This document shows positions 48,917 to 63,208 of a DNA stretch of 64,000 bases, piece by piece. The position numbers were made by a program, and so were the translations under genes. The number at the start of each line of letters is the position of its first letter. Positions within the stretch are counted from its first letter, which is position 1. This stretch comes from Dasyornis broadbenti (taxonomy: Eukaryota > Chordata > Aves > Passeriformes > Dasyornithidae): assembly GCA_013397935.1 (NCBI GenBank), contig VZRN01005622.1, positions 1,927,034 through 1,991,033 on the forward strand, given 5' to 3'. Under the pieces are notes generated by a model. It was not told the DNA's origin, made no database searches, and saw only the letters and a program-made list of their open reading frames with translations.

Positions 48917-51900
48917 ACCTTTCATGTGGATTTAGGTTCCTAAAGCAGGACTTATGTAGGATACAGGAGGACAGTAGAGAACACACTGTCTGATCTTGTG
49001 ATCTGTGTTTTTCCTAGTCCTGATTGCCTTGCAATCTTGCAATGAAACTTCATTAACTATTGAATTGAAGCTGATGGATTTACCAAAGTTGGGCCACCTG
49101 AGATGTTGCTTGCCTTAACATAAATGGACACATATTTAGATTTACTCATCAAGAGGAGCTTTGCTATTTTGATATTTGGTTTTTTTTTGTGGCTGCAATA
49201 GGAGATCTTTTCCTCTTCTAAGCCCTATGCACAGTGTCTTCCTGTGTTGCTCATCTCTGATCCTGTTGAACATGTGTGTGCAGCTCATGGTGCTGGCTGC
49301 AAGCCTCCTGAGGCTTTTCTCAAATAAAGAGGCTGCTCACTGCCCTGTTTCTGAGGGAAAAACCTCAGAGATACATCCAGCCCTGTTTGCTTGTGAGTAT
49401 GAATCCAGAGGCTTCACTGTGGAAGCTGAGTAACTGTGATTACACTCCATTGACAGACCCAGTGCTGAATGGACTTCAAAGTCCATTGCTTGCTCTGCAG
49501 GAGAAGTGATTGCTTTGGGATTGGCATGAGATACGAGAAAGCAGAAAGAGAAAGTAGAAAGAGAAGAGAAAAAAGACCCCTTGCTTTCCTCTCAAAGTTG
49601 TGCATGCTTTGTGAATGGCTGCTGCTTGTGTCTGAGCTCTCAAGCCAGCACCTTTCATGTCTTCTTAAGGAAGTGTGAAAGCAGCTCTGGAAACGAATGT
49701 TTTCCTGCACAGAGAGTCTACATTTTCAGTAAACATGTCTGGGACACTGGACTGCTGCTTGTTAATAGTAAGGATTTTCATTGCTTCAAGGACTTGCAGA
49801 GGCTGTGAATGGGCAGCTCCCATTATTCCCCTTCCGTGAACCACTGGGCTCTGAGCACCTCTGGAGCTGTTGAAAGAGCAACTGAACTTGTGCTTGTTTT
49901 CTGCCCTCCGAAAATGAAACGCCTTCTGAGTATTTTAGGTGTCAGAAAATTCCTGGGTCATCAGGAAAGGCTAGACTAAGCTGGCCTTAGTTAGTAAAAG
50001 CTGATGAAGTCTCCTGGGCCTGGGTAGCTGACCCATAACTGAAAGTTTGACACCAGAGAGTGTATGTGGGACCCTTGTAGAACACCAAGAAAGAGCTGAA
50101 AGTGAAGAATACATATAATAATTAAAATAACACAGAAACCAACCAGACATTCAATTTCTTGCAAGTCCAGCCTACACAGGAATTTCTATGCAGTATAGAA
50201 AAGTGCAGATAAATGCTTGGTTGGCCTTTTCAATCCCATTTGCTGTCCTTCCCTGACAATAAGAAGATCCGAGCATACCCAAAATAAGTGATTTAACTCA
50301 CACAAGTACACAGGACACAAGCACACAGCTTACAAGGATCAGGCAATGTGGAACAACCAGAAGTCCTGCCATGGCTAAGGGTGAGAGGGGAAAAAATCAA
50401 TTCCTGAGCAAACAAACACTTTCTTTTGATTTTTAGTTACTTATTGAATCACAGAATCTCTCAAGCCACCTACCCATTTGGAAAATAGAGGCCAAGCAAA
50501 CCACTCTTATTTTTCTCCTTCCCAGCAGTGTACCAAGTTCCTTGCTGGTCTGGCACTTAAAGATGTTCCTAAACTGCAGCTTTGTTTTTCTAGGAAAAAG
50601 AAAAATCTATATTTTGAAGTAAAGAAAGAAGCTCTCCTGCCTCTTAATGCTGGTCTGAAACAGGAGGATGTTGGGGTAAGCATTATTCTTTTTCTTTCAG
50701 AATTTCTCTCTTTTTTCCTGATGCTCACATCAGATTCTCCTACTTAAAGTACAAATTAAAGTAACAAGAATTGATTTTTGTTTTCATCATAGAAAAAGAG
50801 ATGCCAGTAGCATGCTGTTCTATATATTCATATTACTGGGAGTCAGGCTTTTACCTGTGCTAATGAAATAATTTGATACAGGTGCCCTCTTGAGGGGGAG
50901 GAACAATTATAAAGGAATTTTGCTAGCTTTTGATATTTTTTTAGTCCAGTGTGGGAGTTACTTGGTGTGGCCAGGAGGCACTGCCTGGGATCTGGGAAAG
51001 AAAGAACATCTATTGCAATAAGCTTCTGCTGAGCCATGCTCTGCATGATGTATTTCAGTGTTTTGTTTTCTCTGTGCTCAATTTTGCCCAGAGAGCTGTG
51101 AGGTGAAATCTGATCCCAAAAGAGAACAATTTTGAGCCAATCAGTATTTTTAGATTATCTTTCCATGGAATAGCTCAATATTTGATGAAAGCAAAAACCT
51201 TCAAATTGGAGAAATAAAAACAAACAGCCCTCCCAAATATCCCTCTCCCCTGATGCTTTCACTTGGTTGTTTTCCTCATCTTCTACTTTTATGAAAACTG
51301 CAAAGCTTATAGTGAATATTCTGTTCATATAAGGCCTTTGCTGCAAGATCTATGTTAGGAAATAGATTTTCTGTCCTCTCATGTGAAGGAAAAGCTTTTT
51401 CATTGTGTTACCTGTTATTCTGGGTGCTCTGTGCACATCTGAAGGACAAGATAGCCCCAGTTTTCACAGTGCATAAAGAAGTGGAGAAGTATGGGGAGGG
51501 ACGGGAATTGGCCTGGCACAAAGGTCAGCTCAGTTAATGTCTGCACGCTCCCACCACAGAACACAGCATGCTGGAAATCATTTATGCATCTACCACGAAA
51601 TAACTGGAAGAAGGAAGGAACCTGAATCTGAACTGCCTTATCAGGCATCAACAGAATCCATCATCACAAATTGAGGCTCACAGGTATAAAAGAGCCAATA
51701 AGGAAAACGAGATGGGGTTTGGAAAGGAGATGGAAAGCTTGCACTTCTCACAAAATGCAGACCTCAAGGCAGAAGTCACGTCCTCACTGAAAATTTCTGA
51801 AAATTCGGGAAGTCAACCAGTCAGACAGTGTCTGCTACCAATGCAGAGCCAAAATAAAGAATATTTTCCTAATTGCTGTGGGCCACTTCAATAGGGTGAG

Positions 51901-53156
51901 TGTAACAGGTAAGCTCTGTGTGTCCAGGAGCTTGCTTGTAGAGGGAGTTGGGAGGTGACATGGTGATGTCTCAGGAGAAGTTTCTGCAGGATAAAAACCG
52001 TGTTCATGAAGATGTATGCTCTCCTCCTAGGGTGTGAAACTGAAATTGATTGCTGCCACACTGTGACATGTGCAATAAGTTTCATACTCCTCTGTCTCTT
52101 CATCTGTGCATGCTAAATGCAAGGCTGACACGTGAAAAATGTTGGGGATTTGTTTTAGATTGGCTGTGGATTTCTCTGAGCTAATGAAAATAGCTTCCCA
52201 TGGGATTTCTACTCTGAGCACCGTTACCAGAGCTGAAAGGAATTGGGTGGAAAAAGCAGCGTGGGAAAATGTGTGTTAGTCTCGTGTTAGATGCAGGTCT
52301 GCCCTGGCTCACCTAGCATCTGTTCTGGGTTCGTAGCCACAGCTGCATTCACAGGGAGCAAAGTTATTTTATCAGTAAAATGGAGATGTATGTATTTTCT
52401 TGAATGGAGACCTTTGCGTATGCAAACAGCCTGGCCTTATCACCTCTGGAATTCATTATCATGTGTGTAGACTTCAGTGAGGATTGGTGCTTAGAGAGAG
52501 TGGGACTTGAGGTATGGCAGCCACTGCTGTGAGTTACTTTGTTCTTACTGAGGTAAATTTTTAATTCTCTTGCTTCATTACTTAGAAGAGAAAAAGTTTT
52601 GTGCAGAAAGGCTGGGGAGGCTGAAATGTACAGTGGCAGTGCCCCTGTAAAATCTGTGAGTGTCTTAACTCATCACGCAGATGTTGTTCTCTACTTGTGC
52701 CCAGTGACTTCAGCTCCGTGCCCCTGGCAGAAGCGAATATCTATTTAGCCTAAGTAGCCAAGGTGGTGAGCTCCTAGAGCTTTGTGGGTTGGTTCTGATC
52801 TGGGTTGGGCTGAGATTCATATTCCTTCCAAGCCGTTCCCCAGCTTTGTTAAAATGTAGGGATCACATTCACCTTTCACCTTCTTGAAGTTTTCTCCAAA
52901 AGATTTTGACTAAAAATAAAATAAGAATTGCATCTTCAGGCACCTTTTTGACACTAATTTTTAGGTAAGGGAAGATGCAGTTCTGCAGACTTTTACTGGC
53001 ATGTTGGTCGTTGTTATATCAGGTGTGGCATTACCAATTCCCCAGAGAGGACAGAGGTTGACCTGGAACAGAACAAAGCCCTGGGGGTGGATTCTGGGCT
53101 GGAGAAGATGTGGGCTGTGGTCATATCCTGGATAATTGTGTATGTGAAAGGTAAGA

Positions 53157-53235
53157 AGATATATACATTTTATATTTATTTATATATCTATATATATACA
53201 CACACATATGCATATATTTTTATTTTATTTTTTCT
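53157..53235. repeat. A/T-rich dinucleotide microsatellite
   Basis: An imperfect mix of (AT)n, TATTTA and a short (AC)n core (acacacac near 53198-53207) ending in a T-rich stretch. Boundaries are approximate. Confidence 0.75.
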
Positions 53236-54866
53236 CCTGAAAATGAGGTGTATGATTGATTTTATAAAATCACAAGTATCTCGGGTGGATTTCTGGCATT
53301 GTCTATATAGTTATGGGAAACCCTTTCCCATTTTTTTCCATCTGTACTTTCTGGGACCTGCCTCCCACGCAGGGAAATTTTTTTCTTTCCTCTATAGCTC
53401 TCTGTGCAAAGAAGGGTTTCCTGTGTTGTTCTCTCCTCTGAAATACCTTCTGGCACATTTCTAGTCCATCCTCTGTGCTCTTCAGCTTGCTCTGAGAAAG
53501 CTGAGAACACTCTCAGTGGTATGAGCTCAAGGTGGGGAATGCATAGGAAACAGAAGTTAAGTCAGTGTCAAACTCACTCTTCTAAAAACAGAAACCAAAA
53601 TCAATTGTGATATTTTACCCAACACCAGAATAATTTGAAAGCTTATTTTGTCTACAACCTTTTAACCCTGCTGCATCCCTCTCCCATTTTCCAAATATTC
53701 ATGTAAATTTGCCTTTTGTGAAAGGACTTCTCTTTCAGGCCTTAAAATTTGGTACCAAATGCCAAGGGGGAAGATGGTTACACCTGTATCTGTTTCTGTG
53801 GTAACTAAGGCTTGTCTGATAAGCACTGCTGATCTCTGCCATGTTTTTCAGACTTGGACATGTGTGTAATGTTTTTGAGTGTCAAAGCAGACACGTATCT
53901 TTTAAATAAATAGACCAAGTGAAGATTTATCCCCCTGCCACTTTGCAAGGGATCTGATTGTTTATCAGTCCTGAAGGGCTGCAATGGCTGCTGCAGTGGG
54001 AGCCTTTCAATCACAGCAGCCTGATTTTGGATTCCTGTGCAAATAAATGTGTAAGTCACATCTGACAGACCCAGCTGCTTTAAGGGCATCCATAGCAAGC
54101 AGTATAGATGTTTTGCTAGGTGGGGGAAGGGGATGTGAAGAGGCTCAGGCAGAGCATGGTATGATCCCATGTTTTGGGCTCCAATGAGCCAATTTGGACT
54201 GCAGATATTTTTAGCACTGTCCTTCAGCAGGCAGCACGCTGTACAACTGCACATCAACACGATGCTTCTCCCATAGGTTGGTGTAGCTATGTTTCCACCT
54301 CCTGGCAGCTACAAGGAATAGCTGTGGAGAGACTAAAGAGAATTTTTGTTTCTAAAAGGCACTAGAAGATGAAGGAGGAATTTTAAAGAGGCAGTTCTCT
54401 TGATCTCAGGGGGATTTTTAACTCTCTGGCGTTCAGTATTCGATGCTATGTATAAGCATAGAAGCTGCTTCCAAATATTCTTCTTGCAACAAGTGTGAAT
54501 ATGAGTCCTTGAGCTGAAAGGTGGGAAAAACAAGGGGTTTGCAGCAGGTGTGTGAGTAATAAGACACCAGAGAGACGGATTACACTGAGGGAGCATCAGC
54601 GTATATCCATGGTAACTGGGGACACGAACACACCTAAATTCCAGTGAAATTCCAGCTCCAAATACTTATGCATTCTATCTGTTAGGGAAAACAGTTGTTT
54701 TAGAGGTTCATACCCTTACAGCAGACATATAGTAAAGCCTAGGAATTCTGTGAGGTGAATGGCCTTCAGTAACAAGAAAATGCTAAATTTTTGTCACAAA
54801 TGAGTGTTTTAGGTGGCTCAAAGAATCATCAGCAAAGGAATTGGCAAAAGCAATATGAAAGTGAAA

Positions 54867-54920
54867 TATTTAATTTAATATTTATTAAAGAGTTAATTTT
54901 AATAAATATTAAATTAAATA
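54867..54920. repeat. Perfect 23-bp inverted repeat with 8-nt loop
   Basis: The left arm is 54867-54889 and the right arm 54898-54920, fully complementary with no mismatch. The loop is gagttaat. The arms are almost entirely A/T, so chance and slippage are plausible origins, but the length and perfection are unusual for this window. Confidence 0.9.
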
Positions 54921-57900
54921 CTTTTGTTAATGTTATTTAAGATTTTAAAATGTTTAATATTAAAGTGAAAGCACAACAAAATGGATTGGCAGGGCTCACT
55001 CTACTGCTTACTAGATGGTTAAAGCATAGAGAAAAATTGTGCTAAAATGTAAAATCTATCAATCTAAAACTAAAATCAACCACAAATTATCGACATTGAG
55101 GCTGGGGGAGGAAAAAGGGTAAGGGTGGGAAAAGATAAGGATAAAACGGAATAAGGAAGGCCCTCCCATTGAATGACCAGATTCAGAGAGGACTGCCTTG
55201 CCAAACTTAGCTCCAGACTTCACCAATAATTTAGGCCTAAGCTCAGGCTGTTATTCAGGCTAGAAAAGTAAGTTTCCAAGGCTGTTTGTTAAAAACCAAA
55301 AGCATGTTAGACAGCAGCAGTTCCTGGGAGCAGACAGCGTTTCTGATAAACTCAGGAGAAGCTCAGCCCAGATGTTCATCAAGGCCAAGGCTTAACGAGC
55401 GTTTTGATGTCATAGTGTGGCCTGAGGAGAGGGGGGGAGGCATTCTGTGAGTGTCCTTCAGTAGTAGGAAAACATTAATTTTCCCAAATAAAAGTCTCTT
55501 GCACGAGTCAGGATGACCTCTCCCTGCCCCTGACAACAGTAGAGCCAGAGCTGGGTTTTCTTTCAGCACCAGCTCGGAAATCTATAGTGCCTGTTTCTTG
55601 CTCATGCCAGGACACTGCCATCTGCCTGTTTCACAGGAAAGAATGAAAGTTCTTTATCCATCTCAGAACTTCTCTGTGTGAACAAGCAAAAGACAGCTTT
55701 GAGTAGATTATGCAATACATGTTTCTAGAGCCTATGAAGAAATATAGATCGCTAGTCCAAAGCTTCCAGATCAAAATGTTGTTTTCAGTGAAAATAAATT
55801 TTCAAGCTAATTGTCTAGGTATGCATTCAGCCAGGATCCCTCATCCCATATGTTCCTTATGCCCTTGTTAACTGCATTAAAACTTGTTTGGAGAAGTTTT
55901 GTAGCACATGTACGTTACCCTGATGGACTAGAGGTGCTGGACTCACTGAATCTGGACTTTGAGTGAGGTTGTTTTCTTCATTGTTCAGTTGCAGGTACCC
56001 CCCGCCATGTAAAATGCAGTCAGTGTCCACAGGTTATCTTCTTTTCATGAGGCATTACTTGGGAAAATCACCCTCTTCAAAAAGGTTTGTTGGAAGCCTG
56101 TGTAGTTCAAAGTTGCCTCTAGTTTATCCCTTTGGATTAATTTTTAAAATAATTTAACCAGAGACTCTTTATCATTACAGAAGCCATACAGTAACTCTGA
56201 CTGTAACGACATGGAAGCAATGTGCAACTTGGATTTCTAGTGATGGAGACTTTGCAAACGAGCCAAGTAACTTTTCCTGTTGTGTCAGAGGGTTGTGAGT
56301 GCAGCAGCTCTGAGTGTGTGTTTAATGTTGAACCTCTGCATAATGATTTTTGAAATATTCATGCATGTAGCAAGACACACAGACATGGGTGCAGCACAGA
56401 CACTTTTGCAGATCAAGGCATGGACTTTTCACATGTATTTTAAGTGAGCCCTTAGCTGTGCACAGACACAGCCAAATAGCTGTAGCCTATATATGTGCAC
56501 AGCCTGTACAGGCCTGAGGGCAGCAGTGGCAAGAAGGCTGTGGTCTGTGGCATGAATGCATTCAGCAAAGCCCTTGTGGTGGGGAGAAGGAGACTTCCTG
56601 TGTCACTGTCTGACACTTCTGCATACTTTGGTGGTTTTTTTTTTTGTGTATTACTTCTCTTTCTCTCATTTGTGTTGTAGTGCTGCACCTCAGCTTTTCA
56701 CACAGCACCTCTGGACGAGACAATGATGTGCATGTTCTCCCAGCCTGGAGAAGCTCTGCCACCCCATCCTCAGGAGCTTCCCCTCTGGGCTGTATTTTAA
56801 GGCACTCTGGGAAGATGAGAAAATGAAGACCTTTTACCAGCAACACCCGCAGTCCAACGACAGCATTGATACTTGTGGGAGATGACCTGACTTGATACCG
56901 TGTTTCTTCAATGGTCTGCAGAAAAAGTGGGGCAGTTTGTTTAGCAGAAACCTGAATAAGGACCTGTTGTAGGACTTCTTCCAGCACCTCCACTCTCCTG
57001 CATCATATTCCCTCACACTGAGCATAAAACCTGCAAGAAGTGCTAGTAACCAGAAGAGAAATGAGGTGAGAAGTTTTGCTGGAAACAGCAGAGGAGAATT
57101 TTTCTAGAGCACTGACACAGAGCTATAGGTGTTAACTGGCTCATGAGAGAGGGAGTCTAAGACAGCAAAGAAGCCTATATGGTGAGGAAGAAAAAAGGTA
57201 AAGGACAAGCATCCGCTTTGGTTTATCCCCCTGCACCAAAAGAGTGTAGGCAGTGATAAATGGCATCCTCACTCTGGTGTCATGACTTTAGTTTGCATTT
57301 GAGAGGTGGGATGTGTAGTTTTTTCCATTATAGATGTGGGTTTCTATTTTAGGTATGTTTTGTTGTACAACCAATTTATTCCTCTTGTAAAAAAGCCCAC
57401 AGAAAGGGAAATGAAAGAAGACTATTGATCTTCCTCTTTTGCCATACGATATCAGCATGTATTTCATATTTGGAAGTGTTGATCTAGCTGCTCTATAAAC
57501 ACAGGAGACAAATTTTTTTCTTCCTTAAGTATATACATAAATAAAATACATACCTTCTTCTATGTGATGACTCTGATGAGGGCTGAGTATGCAGCTCCTT
57601 TAGGTTGGAGAAGCTGTCTCCCAGCTGATGGGGGTTCCCGGGGCTTTTTACAGGATCCTCACAGCTGTCCATGGAATGGGGAAGCTGTAGATTTCAGAGA
57701 AAATTAGCTTCCCCAGAGTGTGAAGAAGAAGGAGCAGTGAAGAGCTGAAGGAGAGAGGTCTGGTAAGTGCCGTGTCTCTACCCCTGCTTAGCACTGCCTA
57801 AACCATGGTTAGTGATGCTACAGGTAAGACTGACTGACAGGTGAGAAAGGGCCACTTGGGGTTTTATTTCTGCTGTACATCAGGTCTTCTGCTATTCCTG

Positions 57901-60900
57901 TTTGTTTTTTTTTTAAAGCAGGAATTACTTGAGGTCTGTACCTTCTTCATGTGCAGTTTGGGAAGTGTGGTGCAATTCCGTCATGTTTGGCTGTGGACTG
58001 GGAGGCCATTACCTCTGACTGAAGGATGGGGAGGAGAATTTCATCTGGGCAGCCTGAGATATGTAGTGATTCTTACCAGAGTGTAAGGAGTTTTGGGAGT
58101 TAAACATCAAGTTATAAACCATTGCCTCTCCGTTCATCTCTAAATACTTGTATCAAAGACTTTTTCTTGGGTTATCCACAGCCCTGAAAGCAGTAATTGC
58201 ACTTGTGGGTTGCTAATTCCCAGTTTTTTCCTGGGAAATCAGCAACAAAAAGCAGTAAGCCCACAAAGGGCAGGAGTTAAAACAGTTGAGATCACAAATA
58301 TCTATGTGGTAGATAGATTTGTCTGCTGCAGTATTGGGATTGAGTGAGAAGCTCCTGAGCTTAATGACCTACAAGTGATAAGGGGATTCTCTAGGGCCAG
58401 GAGTAGAAGTTGCTGATCTTGGCCCTGCTGGCCCAGTGCAGTCAGCTACAGTTAAAAAAACCCCAACATTTTCCTGATCTCTGGAAACTGGAATATAATT
58501 GCCTCTGGATATTTTAACATGGAAGTGTTAGGTTTTTAAGGCTTCATTATCCGCAGGGCTTTCCCCCATCTGTTTGCTGACATTGCTGAGAGCCACAGAT
58601 GGTTTCTACCTGGGAAAGTCAAGGTGTTAGGTCAAAGAACTACTTTTTTTTTTTCCTGTAAAAAACAGAAATGTAAAGCAAATGTCTTCTCTCATCCTGA
58701 AAGAGAACAGGCTACCAGGGGTGGTGTTGTTCTGATTCATCCTTTGCTTCTGCTCCCCATTCCCAACACTGGATTGCAGGGCTCTCTGAGGGGACTGGCT
58801 GCAAGGCAGCTACAGATGTGAGGAGTATGCCTTGGTTTGTGCAATAACCTCATGGCACTAAGCTATTTTCCAGATGAACTAGGGATAAGAAGGTAAATGT
58901 ATCAGAGAAGAGGCGAGATGCCCAACTGCCTTCTGGAATTACCGCTGCTATGTATGGCAATTTTTTTCCCCTGGGGAAAAAATCCACACTTTGTAATATT
59001 AATGTTGGTATTACTCTAAATATTGGTAACTTGATGAATTCAATAGATAGACATACAGATCTCTGCCATGCTGTGGAGGAAATTTCAAACCTATTTACCT
59101 TTAGGTATATTTACTGAAACACTGTAATTTTACAGTTGTTTTATATAAATTGCTCGTGATTGTTTTGAGAACTCCTTCCATTAGGCTAATTCTCTCTTTC
59201 AGAAAGCCATCCACCCTCTATTTCCCAGTTTGTAGAGAAAGCTTTGTAGTTTGGAACTGAATGAAACTAGCTCACAAACTGGATGGGCTGAATTTCAAAT
59301 CGTCTCTGGCTTCAGCCAATGCCAGCAACTGTGAGACAAACAGTCTGAGAAGAAAATGCACTATGGAGATCCATCAGCCATTTACTATGCCAACAGTCTT
59401 CTGCTGTGCTAGTAGAGGAATTCAGGGATCACTTTTCAGGGCCAGGATATCTTTCAGAGAGTAAAAATATCAGGAGGCTTTAAAGTCAAAGCAAAGGTCC
59501 AGCAGCATTTTCAGGCACCAGCTGCAGATAGCTAAGGAAGGTGGCAAAGAACAGAGCAAGAGCACAGCCTCTCCTCTCCCCCAGAGCTTTTCAGTTTCAG
59601 CTTTGGGAATATCCACCTGCTGCCCCTTTTGATATAATTTGTCTTCGTCCTGGGGCTTTCAAAGTCTTTCTACATTTTGTTCCTTCATTTCCAGTGTAGG
59701 GACTTGAGGAATTCCCAGCAGAGGACCATTGCTTGGAAGAAATGGGAGCAGCAGTGGAGGCTGACCTGGGGATACTGAAAATATGGCATAACCAGCATCT
59801 CTCACTTCAGAAAAGCTGCAGGCTTTTGAGCTGAGTGCTGTGTGGTCTTGGTGATGAGGTGGAAACATCAAATGCTGCGTTGAAGACGCACTGCTGCTCT
59901 GACTGCCAAAAGTGCGGGTTTGGATTTTAAATAACGTAGCCCTGATTTGCAGAGCAGTTACCCTATTCTTGTAGAGGAAGCATGAGAGCTGCCATAGATG
60001 TGTGCAACTGCCTCCTCTTCCTGCTTTCCCTTCCAGCCCTTCCTTGCCCAAAGACACAGGTCTTACAGAGAGCAAACTTCTAAGGCAGGGTCTTTTGTAC
60101 CCTCTAAAATGTGCTTCCACTGCAAAACAGAACCATATTTTGCTGAGTTAAATGTGGGAATGGCTCTGTGACATACCAGTTATCCTTTAAAGCATTGTGG
60201 TGACAGCTGACGTACTGATGGATACCTGACCTTTTCCTCTTTCAGGTCGTGTTAGCAAATACTTTAATCATGTTGGACTTTGCATTTATTTGTCTGATTT
60301 TAAGTTGGTGTTTTGCATAGCTCTAGGCTTGTGGCTCGTTTGATATGAAACAGCAGACAGCTAAGGTTGTGACTTGTTCTTCGTGTCACAAAGCAGTTTG
60401 TTTCCCTCAATTTAACTTTGCCACATCCTCTTCAGGGCAATGCACAACCAGTGGGGTTTTTTCACTCATCTCTTTTGGAGGGGGTGGAGGTTTTATCTGT
60501 CTGTGAGACAAATCAGCTGCATGTTAAAGTCTCAGCAGCAACAATGAAAAGAAATTAATGAACCATACAGCTGAAAACAGGGATTACCTGGGATGGAATC
60601 TCCTAGTGAGATAGTTCTCACTTTGCAGTTATAACTGGGCCCTTTGTGGGGACAGAGAGGAAGGCGAGCTCCAGGTAGATCTCTGCAGTTCCCTGTATGC
60701 AGGAGCTGCCTCAGGATCAGCCACCAGGACTTTGAACTCCGTTGGAGCGGCTGTGTGTGCCGACATCTCTCTCCTCATCCCAGAACAAGCATTGGAACAC
60801 CAGAGCACGCTGGAACTGCTGCTTCTCACCTCGCATTCTCCTGGGGCTGAGGAGCTCCTCTTGAGCCTGATAATTGGGTAATTCTCCTCCAGCCTCAGCA

Positions 60901-61920
60901 CTCTTTGGGATGAATCTGAGCAGGAATGGTGCCGTTCCCGGGCTGGAAGAGTGACACCCGCATCGCATGGTCTCGTGCCAGCCACCGCCACTGAGGCTGA
61001 GTAAAAATTGTAATTTCTTTTAACATAGCTATTGAGGCATTTTAATTCTATCAAAGGAATTAACACAAGGCAGCTTACAAATATGCATTTGCTACTTTTA
61101 AATGGATTTGATTCATCTGCACTTGGCTGTTCCTTTTTGGATTTTACTTTGAGAGTTCCTTCTCGCTTACAGGCGCAACTGTTCGAGGGTTGTGAATTTT
61201 AAAAATTGCCGATTAAATTCTGCGTTTCACACATGAATATTTAAACAGAGTAATATACTCTGTTCTTTCCATAAGGCCCCATTTTTAATCATTAATGCCT
61301 GCTCTTTTGAGCAAATAAACCCCATATATGAAATTTATATGCATTAAAAAAAAAAGATACTTCTCTGGGACAAGTTCCAATATGACAATATTCTGTTATG
61401 AATATTTATGGACCCATCAAAATTGGTGAATACTGAATTTGCTGATAGAAACTGTGGAAGGTTTGTTTTTTCTTTTACTTTCCTTTTGAGAGAGACTGAG
61501 AAATTCTTTGCAAATTGGGTCAAGTTCAGTACACAATTCTGGTCAAAATATATCCTTTTTATTTTTTTGGTTAAAAAAATTCAGCTTTTAAAGTTTCAAA
61601 CTTGTTTGATTGAAAGCAACTTTTGCATGCATAATATATCCAAATTAAAAAAAGAAATCCCAAAACTTTTGAGAGCATTGAATAAAATGAAACACAACAA
61701 AATATTTCCTTTTTGGCAAAGATTTTATGTGAATGAAGATTAAATTTGGGATGTTTTTAATGTAAATTGCATTGTGTATTGCACATTAGTAGCAGAATAC
61801 AGATCAATGTGATTGTATTGGCATTTTTACCAGGTTGTAATGAAAGCTTTCCATCCAGATGCACCACAATTATTTGTTAGAATTGTGTGGAAAACAATTT
61901 TTTTGAGGAAAACAATTCTA

Positions 61921-62107
61921 TTGAGGGTGGTGAGGCACTGGAACAGGTTGCCCAGAAAAGTTGTGGATGCCCCATCCCTGGAAGTGTTCAAGATCAGGTT
62001 GGATGGATCTCTGAGCAACCTGGCCTGGTGTCCCTGACCATGAAGGGGATTGGAACTGGAAGATCTTTAAGGTCCCTTCCAACCCAAACCATTCTATGAT
62101 TCAGTGA
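61921..62107 (+). repeat. CR1 LINE 3' end
   Basis: Typical pieces in order: gagggtggtgaggcactgga, acaggttgcccagaaaagtt, tccctggaagtgttcaagat, caggttggatggatctctga, gatctttaaggtcccttcca and the tail attctatgattcagtga. It is the best preserved CR1 3' end in the window and is in plus orientation. Confidence 0.95.
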
Positions 62108-63187
62108 CTTGAATATGCACGTGTATCACACTGTATTAAAGAAAACACCATCCTCTCTTGCATTTGGCTTGTGCCTGTGGCAGTGTTTGTTCTTCCTGTG
62201 CCACACGTGTGGCAGTGTTGTGGCTTCCCTTCTGTACACCAGGCATCCTCATGTGATTTGTTTCACATTTAAAATGAAATCTTTCATGCTGCATAATTGA
62301 AGCCTGTTGCTTTCATGGCAATTGGTACCAGATGAGGATTTAGGTCTCTAAATCTCAGGGTGCACAGTGAACCCTGGCTGCCTTTCCTGCTCCTCCCAGC
62401 ACGTGCTGGGAAACTTGATTGTGTTTGAGTATGGGTGTGAACTGTGCATGATCCAAATAGCCCAGAAGGAAAGTCCTGTTGCAACACATGTGACATTTCT
62501 GAATCAGCCATTGCAGTGAGATATTTGCTTGTCTGGTGCATCTTGGGTTTTGACTTGGGAATGAAAACATCGTGTCAGTATTTCCCATGGGATGGGAGCC
62601 CAATTTTCCAATCACGTCTAGCTATGGGTGCCTGATTCAGAAAATAAAATATTAAAGAGATAGAAATGGCATCATTTATAAGACACGGTTTGTTAAAAGG
62701 TATGTATAGCTGTAGAACAGCAGGAGTTACCAGATGCCTCTTTAGTTCACTGTGCCTATGAAAGCAGGAAACAAAATCACATGGTTTTGATCCCTTGCAA
62801 TAAGGGGGTTGCTCTTTTTGTTCCGCGCTAGACGGGGAGTTACTCTTCAAGAAATTAAAAGCATGCAAGTGTTAGGAATAATGTCTTTGCCAAATAGTTG
62901 ATGAAGTCTAGATTCTGAGCGGTACCAGAGATCCAGGATTTTAAAATTTGCAAACAGTAGCTTGAGTGGGTTTTTTTTTTTGTTTGTTTGTTTGTTTGTT
63001 TGTTTGTTTCATTTTCAACCCTGATTTTGCCTTACTTTCTTCAGTACAAGAATGACATTAGACATGGGATCTTGTTTAGAATTTCTGTTTTCAAAGGAAA
63101 CAGAGGTTTTACTACATGTTCTCTTTGAAGGCTTGTGCACAACAATTTGTGACTACATGCCATTTTCCTTGCCTTCACTTTCTGCAG
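62108..63187. other. Non-coding sequence before the candidate CD160 exon
   Basis: Nothing recognised except the TTTG microsatellite. A strong acceptor lies at its right edge. Confidence 0.4.
62971..63009. repeat. Poly(T) plus (TTTG)n microsatellite
   Basis: Eleven T are followed by about seven TGTT/TTTG units. On the minus strand it reads (CAAA)n then poly(A), a pattern often seen at retroposon tails, although no element was recognised beside it. Confidence 0.9.
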
Positions 63188-63208
63188 CGCTGACTCCTTC
63201 TGCTAAAG

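Larger units (their letters stand above)
43131..61920. other. Large gene-poor interval upstream of PDZK1
   Basis: About 19 kb without a confident coding gene on either strand. It holds A/T-rich sequence, simple repeats, a strong palindrome (54867-54920) and two splice-flanked exon-like islands (47643-47773, 50594-50675). The longest open frames (56562-56993 minus, 59659-60120 minus and 60629-61066 minus, about 145-150 codons) have no recognisable domain, no splice support and unremarkable composition, so I do not call them genes. The PDZK1 promoter and non-coding first exon, and upstream exons of the next gene, are expected somewhere here. Confidence 0.5.

Noticed and set aside
56562..56993. 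143-codon minus-strand open frame
   Set aside because: No domain, no start context or splice support, and no resemblance to a known protein.
59659..60120. 153-codon minus-strand open frame
   Set aside because: No recognisable domain or splice signals in line with it; probably chance.
60629..61066. 145-codon minus-strand open frame in a slightly G+C-richer patch
   Set aside because: Ser/Arg/Ala-rich low-complexity translation with no recognisable motif; could be non-coding transcript sequence at most.
61244..61264. Short palindrome (9-bp arms around a 3-base centre)
   Set aside because: Too short and A/T-rich to stand out from chance in 64 kb.
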